Shown here piece after piece: positions 61,078 through 64,000 of a stretch of 64,000 nt of DNA. The translations under genes were made by a program, and so were the position numbers. Position 1 is the first letter of the stretch, and each line of letters starts with the position of its first letter. Under the pieces are notes generated by a model. The model was not told the DNA's origin. It did not search any database and saw nothing but the letters and a program-made list of their open reading frames with translations. Source of the stretch: an uncultured Oscillospiraceae bacterium (GTDB lineage: Bacteria > Bacillota > Clostridia > Oscillospirales > Ruminococcaceae); contig CAKSEC010000005.1 in assembly GCA_934446355.1 (NCBI GenBank), forward strand, positions 110,403 through 174,402, read 5' to 3'.

Positions 61078-62130
61078 ATGAGTTGGAAAGATAACCTGAT
61101 AAAGATAGAGCCCTACGTTGCCGGCGAGCAGCCCGACAAGACCGACTTCATCAAGCTGAATGCCAACGAGAATCCCTATCCTCCCGCACCGGGCGTTATA
61201 AAGGCGATAGAGCAGTTCAGGGCAGGAAGCCTGAAAAAATACCCCGACGCAAACGCACGCCCGCTTGTGGAGGCTCTTGCAAAGCGATTCGGGCTGAAGC
61301 GTGAGAATGTGTTCACGGGCAACGGCTCGGATGATGTGCTGGCGTTGTGCTTCCGTGCGTTCTTCAATTCTGACAAGCCGGTGATATATCCCGATATTAC
61401 ATACTCGTTCTATCCCGTGTGGTGCGATATGCTGAGGATACCCTATGAAACTATTCCGGTCGATGAAAGCTTCAACATAAACGCCGCAGATTACCGCAGA
61501 CCTAACGGCGGCGTCGTGATAGCCAACCCGAACGCTCCGACAAGTATTGGCAGGGGACTTGATTTCATGCGTGAGATACTGGACGCAAATCCGGACAGCG
61601 TGGTCATTTCAGATGAAGCATATGTAGATTTCGGCGGGGAATCGGCTGTGCCTCTTCTGAAAGAATACGAAAATCTTGTCGTGGTGCAGACCTTTTCAAA
61701 GTCACGTTCTATGGCGGGAATGCGCATAGGCTATGCGTTAGGCAATGCGGACGTAATATCTGCTCTTTGGGCGGCAAAGGACAGCTACAATTCCTATCCG
61801 CTGGACAGCGTGGCTATAGCTGCGGGTGTAGCTTCCGTTGAGGACGAGGACTATTTTACAAAGACGATTCAAAAGGTGATAGCCACAAGGGAAAGACTGA
61901 AAGGCGAACTCATCGGAATGGGATTTGACGTTGCAGACAGCCGCACGAATTTCCTGTTTGCGGAGCATGGAAAATACCGTGCAAAGGATATTCAGGAGTA
62001 CCTGAAAACGCAGGACATTTACGTGCGTTACTTTGCGAAAAAGAGGATAGACAACCGCCTGCGTATCACGATAGGCACTGACGAGGAAATAGACGCGCTT
62101 TTATCCGCGCTGAGAAGCTACATTAAATAA
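61078..62130 (+). CDS. hisC: Histidinol-phosphate aminotransferase
   Basis: PLP enzyme of histidine synthesis (also able to act on aromatic keto acids in some species). 350 residues: FIKLNANENPYPPAPGVI, GNGSDDVLALCFRAFF, ANPNAPTSIG, SDEAYVDFGG and the Schiff-base Lys in TFSKSRSMAGMRIGYA. No other his genes are in the window. RBS AAGGAGA. Confidence 0.93.
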   Translation: MSWKDNLIKIEPYVAGEQPDKTDFIKLNANENPYPPAPGVIKAIEQFRAGSLKKYPDANARPLVEALAKRFGLKRENVFTGNGSDDVLALCFRAFFNSDKPVIYPDITYSFYPVWCDMLRIPYETIPVDESFNINAADYRRPNGGVVIANPNAPTSIGRGLDFMREILDANPDSVVISDEAYVDFGGESAVPLLKEYENLVVVQTFSKSRSMAGMRIGYALGNADVISALWAAKDSYNSYPLDSVAIAAGVASVEDEDYFTKTIQKVIATRERLKGELIGMGFDVADSRTNFLFAEHGKYRAKDIQEYLKTQDIYVRYFAKKRIDNRLRITIGTDEEIDALLSALRSYIK

Positions 62131-62132
62131 AC

Positions 62133-62181
62133 AAAAACAGCACCGTATATGACCGTTTAAGGTCGGTACGGTGCTGTTTTT
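62133..62181. terminator. Bidirectional terminator between hisC and the TSUP genes
   Basis: 15-bp stem with A5 and T5 ends (62133-62147 with 62167-62181) and an inner GACC/GGTC stem. The TSUP stop codon overlaps its last bases. Confidence 0.88.
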
Positions 62182-62551
62182 ACTGCACGGCGCTGCTTTT
62201 CTGCTGCGGCTTTGCGAAAAGTTCACGCAGCCCGAAAGCAAGCAGGAATATCGCATACAGCTTTCTCAGCAGGTCGTTGCCCATTACCTGCGAGCCAAGC
62301 GTGCCGAGTATTGCGCCGAGAATGCCGCCGGGGATCATGCTGAGAACCAGCTTTTTGTTGATAAGCCCCGCACGCAGGTGCATTATTACAGACAGCACGG
62401 CGACCGGAAGAAAGAACAGCAGGTTGATTCCCTGCGCAGTACGCTGGGCTATACCCTCAAACAGAGTGAGCCAGATAAGCAGTACGAATCCGCCGCCAAG
62501 TCCCATGGAAGCAATAACGCCGGATAAAAAGCCAACTATCGCATTTATCAT
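62180..62551 (-). CDS. TSUP (TauE/SafE-like) half-transporter, second gene
   Basis: 123 residues with about four membrane spans. It starts MINAIVGFLSGVIASMGLGG, like the first half of a TauE/SafE permease repeat, and ends RKLYAIFLLAFGLRELF. Full-length family members have about 250 residues with two such repeats. Its ATG overlaps the stop of the preceding half gene (ATGA). The substrate is unknown; sulfur or organic acid anions are usual. Confidence 0.8.
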   Translation of the reverse strand: MINAIVGFLSGVIASMGLGGGFVLLIWLTLFEGIAQRTAQGINLLFFLPVAVLSVIMHLRAGLINKKLVLSMIPGGILGAILGTLGSQVMGNDLLRKLYAIFLLAFGLRELFAKPQQKSSAVQ

Positions 62552-62910
62552 GTGAATAAAGTCCTCACAGCGGCGGCGCATATCAGCCCGCCGAACAGGC
62601 GCTTGAGCCACACGGCACGTATTTTGCGCAGAAAGATCGAGCCAGCCGCCGCACCGGCTAGTCCGTACGGAACGTACTCCCACGCAGTTTTATAGTCGAG
62701 CCCGCCGCTGAACATATACGATATCGTGGCAGTAACGCTGAGCACGAATATCAGCGCCACAGAACTTGCGTGTGCGGTCTGCGTCGGGTCAGAGCCGCTT
62801 TCATTTGCCGCCTGTTCCCGCTCGATTATCGGGACTGCTGCAACGCCGCCTCCGCTTCCAAAGAAACCGTTGAGAAGTCCGCATATCATTCCCTCAAAAA
62901 AATGCTTCAT
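62548..62910 (-). CDS. TSUP (TauE/SafE-like) half-transporter, first gene
   Basis: 120 residues, about four spans, starting with EGMICGLLNGFFGSGGGVAA (the repeat's Gly-rich signature) and ending RLFGGLICAAAVRTL. It overlaps the second half by four bases. The two small proteins probably pair in the membrane. Both frames are intact, and each half has its own signature start, so this is not a frameshifted single gene. Confidence 0.82.
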   Translation of the reverse strand: MKHFFEGMICGLLNGFFGSGGGVAAVPIIEREQAANESGSDPTQTAHASSVALIFVLSVTATISYMFSGGLDYKTAWEYVPYGLAGAAAGSIFLRKIRAVWLKRLFGGLICAAAVRTLFT

Positions 62911-62956
62911 AAAAAATCACCCGAATATAGCTTGCGCAATAATTCGGGGTTTATTG

Positions 62957-63529
62957 TTATATCATTCTGGTATTTTCAGGCATGATGTGCGTGCGGTACA
63001 CACGGCTGTAAATAAAGCTGCGCAGTGCCAGAAAGCGTTCGTCGCTTATCGGCTGTGTAGTCATCAGCTTCAGCGGGATAACTGCGCCGCCGTTATAAAA
63101 GTCAGGCTGAAAATATTCGCCCATGTTCAGGAAGAATCCCATGCGCTGATAAAAAGCTATTCGCCGGCACTGCACAGCGCCGTCCGGCGGCTCGACTTCA
63201 AGCACTGTGAGATAGGGTGCGGTGATATTCATATAATGCCTTAGAAGCGACGTACCCGTGCCCTTTCCCCGAAGCGACGAAGCTACTGCGAAATGCTCCA
63301 CAAAAGCGGTGCGTTCCTCAGGGAACTCGTAATAGTCGATGAATGCCTGCGGAATACCGTCCGGCTCATAGCACAGGCAGCGAAATTCACTGCGGTTGTA
63401 TTCAGAATATTGCAGAGCCTCGCTGCCGCGCTCGGTGGGCGGGAATGAATATTCCATGATACCATATAGCTGATGGAATTTTTCACGCGGCATAGGCTCG
63501 TTTTTGCTGTATATTTTTATGTCTTTCAA
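62957..63529 (-). CDS. GNAT-family acetyltransferase
   Basis: 190 residues with the acetyl-CoA motif VASSLRGKGTGTSLLRHYM (Q/RxxGxG/A) at about 97-115 and FYQRMGFFLN later. The substrate is unknown. The start is the TTG at 63529 with AAGGGGAG upstream; the sequence further upstream is promoter rather than protein. Divergent from sigK. Confidence 0.85.
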   Translation of the reverse strand: MKDIKIYSKNEPMPREKFHQLYGIMEYSFPPTERGSEALQYSEYNRSEFRCLCYEPDGIPQAFIDYYEFPEERTAFVEHFAVASSLRGKGTGTSLLRHYMNITAPYLTVLEVEPPDGAVQCRRIAFYQRMGFFLNMGEYFQPDFYNGGAVIPLKLMTTQPISDERFLALRSFIYSRVYRTHIMPENTRMI

Positions 63530-63551
63530 GAAGCAACTCCCCTTCAATAAG

Positions 63552-63580
63552 ATTATAGCATAGAATACTTCAAAATTCAA
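63552..63580 (-). promoter_or_regulatory. Promoter of the GNAT gene
   Basis: Minus strand TTGAAT (63575-63580), 17-bp spacer, TATAAT (63552-63557). Confidence 0.7.
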
Positions 63581-63656
63581 GTCGGTCAGCAGGCTGAATA
63601 AAATACAAGCCATGTGCAATAGAATTAGAACATCATTGAACTGGAGGTATATTTAT

Positions 63657-64000
63657 ATGCTGACATTTTTGGAATTTGCACTTCAGAATCTTCTTTTTAT
63701 AGGGCTTCATCTTGATTCAAGAAGCTCGTTCCCCAAGCAGCTGAGCAAGGCTGAGGAGCAGGAGTGTATCGAAAGAACAGCCGCAGGCGATCAGGAAGCA
63801 CGAAATAAGCTGATAGAGCATAATCTAAGGCTTGTTGCATATATCGTCAACAAGAATTATCCGGAATACAGCAGGGGAGGTCAGCAGGACGCAGACGACC
63901 TGATATCAATAGGCACTATAGGGCTTATCCGTGCTGCGGAAACATTTGATTATACTAAGGGAAGCCATTTTTCTACTTATGCTTCGAGGTGTATAGATAA
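63657..64000 (+). CDS. sigK: Sporulation sigma factor SigK, N-terminal part (cut by window edge)
   Basis: Late mother-cell sigma factor. The visible 114 residues comprise a hydrophobic pro-sequence (MLTFLEFALQNLLFIGLHLD), the SigK-like FPKQLSKAEEQECIERTAAGD, and region 2 (NKLIEHNLRLVAYIVNK, DDLISIGTIGLIRAAETF). Region 2 has a few extra residues (NYPEYSRGGQQ) before DADD compared with Bacillus. RBS GGAGG eight bases upstream. Region 4 is outside the window; no interruption of the visible part is seen. Confidence 0.9.
   Translation, partial: MLTFLEFALQNLLFIGLHLDSRSSFPKQLSKAEEQECIERTAAGDQEARNKLIEHNLRLVAYIVNKNYPEYSRGGQQDADDLISIGTIGLIRAAETFDYTKGSHFSTYASRCID

Overview
The window reads as core chromosome of an anaerobic, spore-lineage Gram-positive of the class Clostridia, most like Ruminococcus or a relative in the Oscillospiraceae. 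The basis is the sporulation sigma factors SigE (with its protease SpoIIGA) and SigK, a rubredoxin-first rubrerythrin, a CD1247-type zinc-ribbon protein, a CotH lipoprotein, strong TTGACA/TATAAT promoters with 17-bp spacing, and conserved Firmicute gene orders. The species is not claimed. I see no prophage, transposase gene, CRISPR array, rRNA or tRNA.

Layout. 0-10 kb: the 3' end of ligA, then mscL and citrate synthase on the minus strand, a diverged SpoIID-like lipoprotein, reverse rubrerythrin, and a minus-strand operon of ugd, a soluble hybrid histidine kinase, a B6-vitamer kinase and an EamA transporter. 10-22 kb: a chemoreceptor with a leader terminator, bacteriohemerythrin, aspS with a hairpin-rich leader, spoIIGA-sigE, a CotH lipoprotein, a DUF819 membrane protein, and rplJ-rplL behind an L10-type leader. 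22-33 kb: a six-gene run (membrane protein, FG-GAP-like lipoprotein, response regulator, histidine kinase, DUF1385, prmC), then recA-recX-rimO-pgsA. 33-42 kb: feoA-feoB (minus strand), serC-serA, an EAL phosphodiesterase, and infC-rpmI-rplT with an attenuated leader. 41.6-56.5 kb: a long housekeeping cluster: RNA methyltransferase, topA, trmFO, plsX, rnc, radical SAM, smc, ftsY, rdgB, yhbY, nadD, yqeK, rsfS. 56.5-64 kb: rpsU (58 codons including stop), yqeG-nfo-aroQ-pepP, efp, the CD1247-type protein, hisC, two half-size TSUP transporter genes, a GNAT acetyltransferase, and the 5' part of sigK, cut by the window edge.

The least explained content is non-coding. Three long palindromes, after aspS, prmC and pgsA, have different outer stems but share one asymmetric internal-loop motif: CGTCGT on one arm opposite CCTAG on the other. 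In the third copy only the CCTAG arm survives, and its loop has been invaded by smaller hairpins that share an ACGAT loop. A fourth, 227-bp inverted-repeat element sits exactly at the smc stop codon between TAA repeats. Structured leaders precede aspS, the chemoreceptor, rplJ, infC and efp. The spoIIGA promoter has a 21-bp spacer, like the unusual Spo0A-dependent spoIIG promoter of Bacillus.
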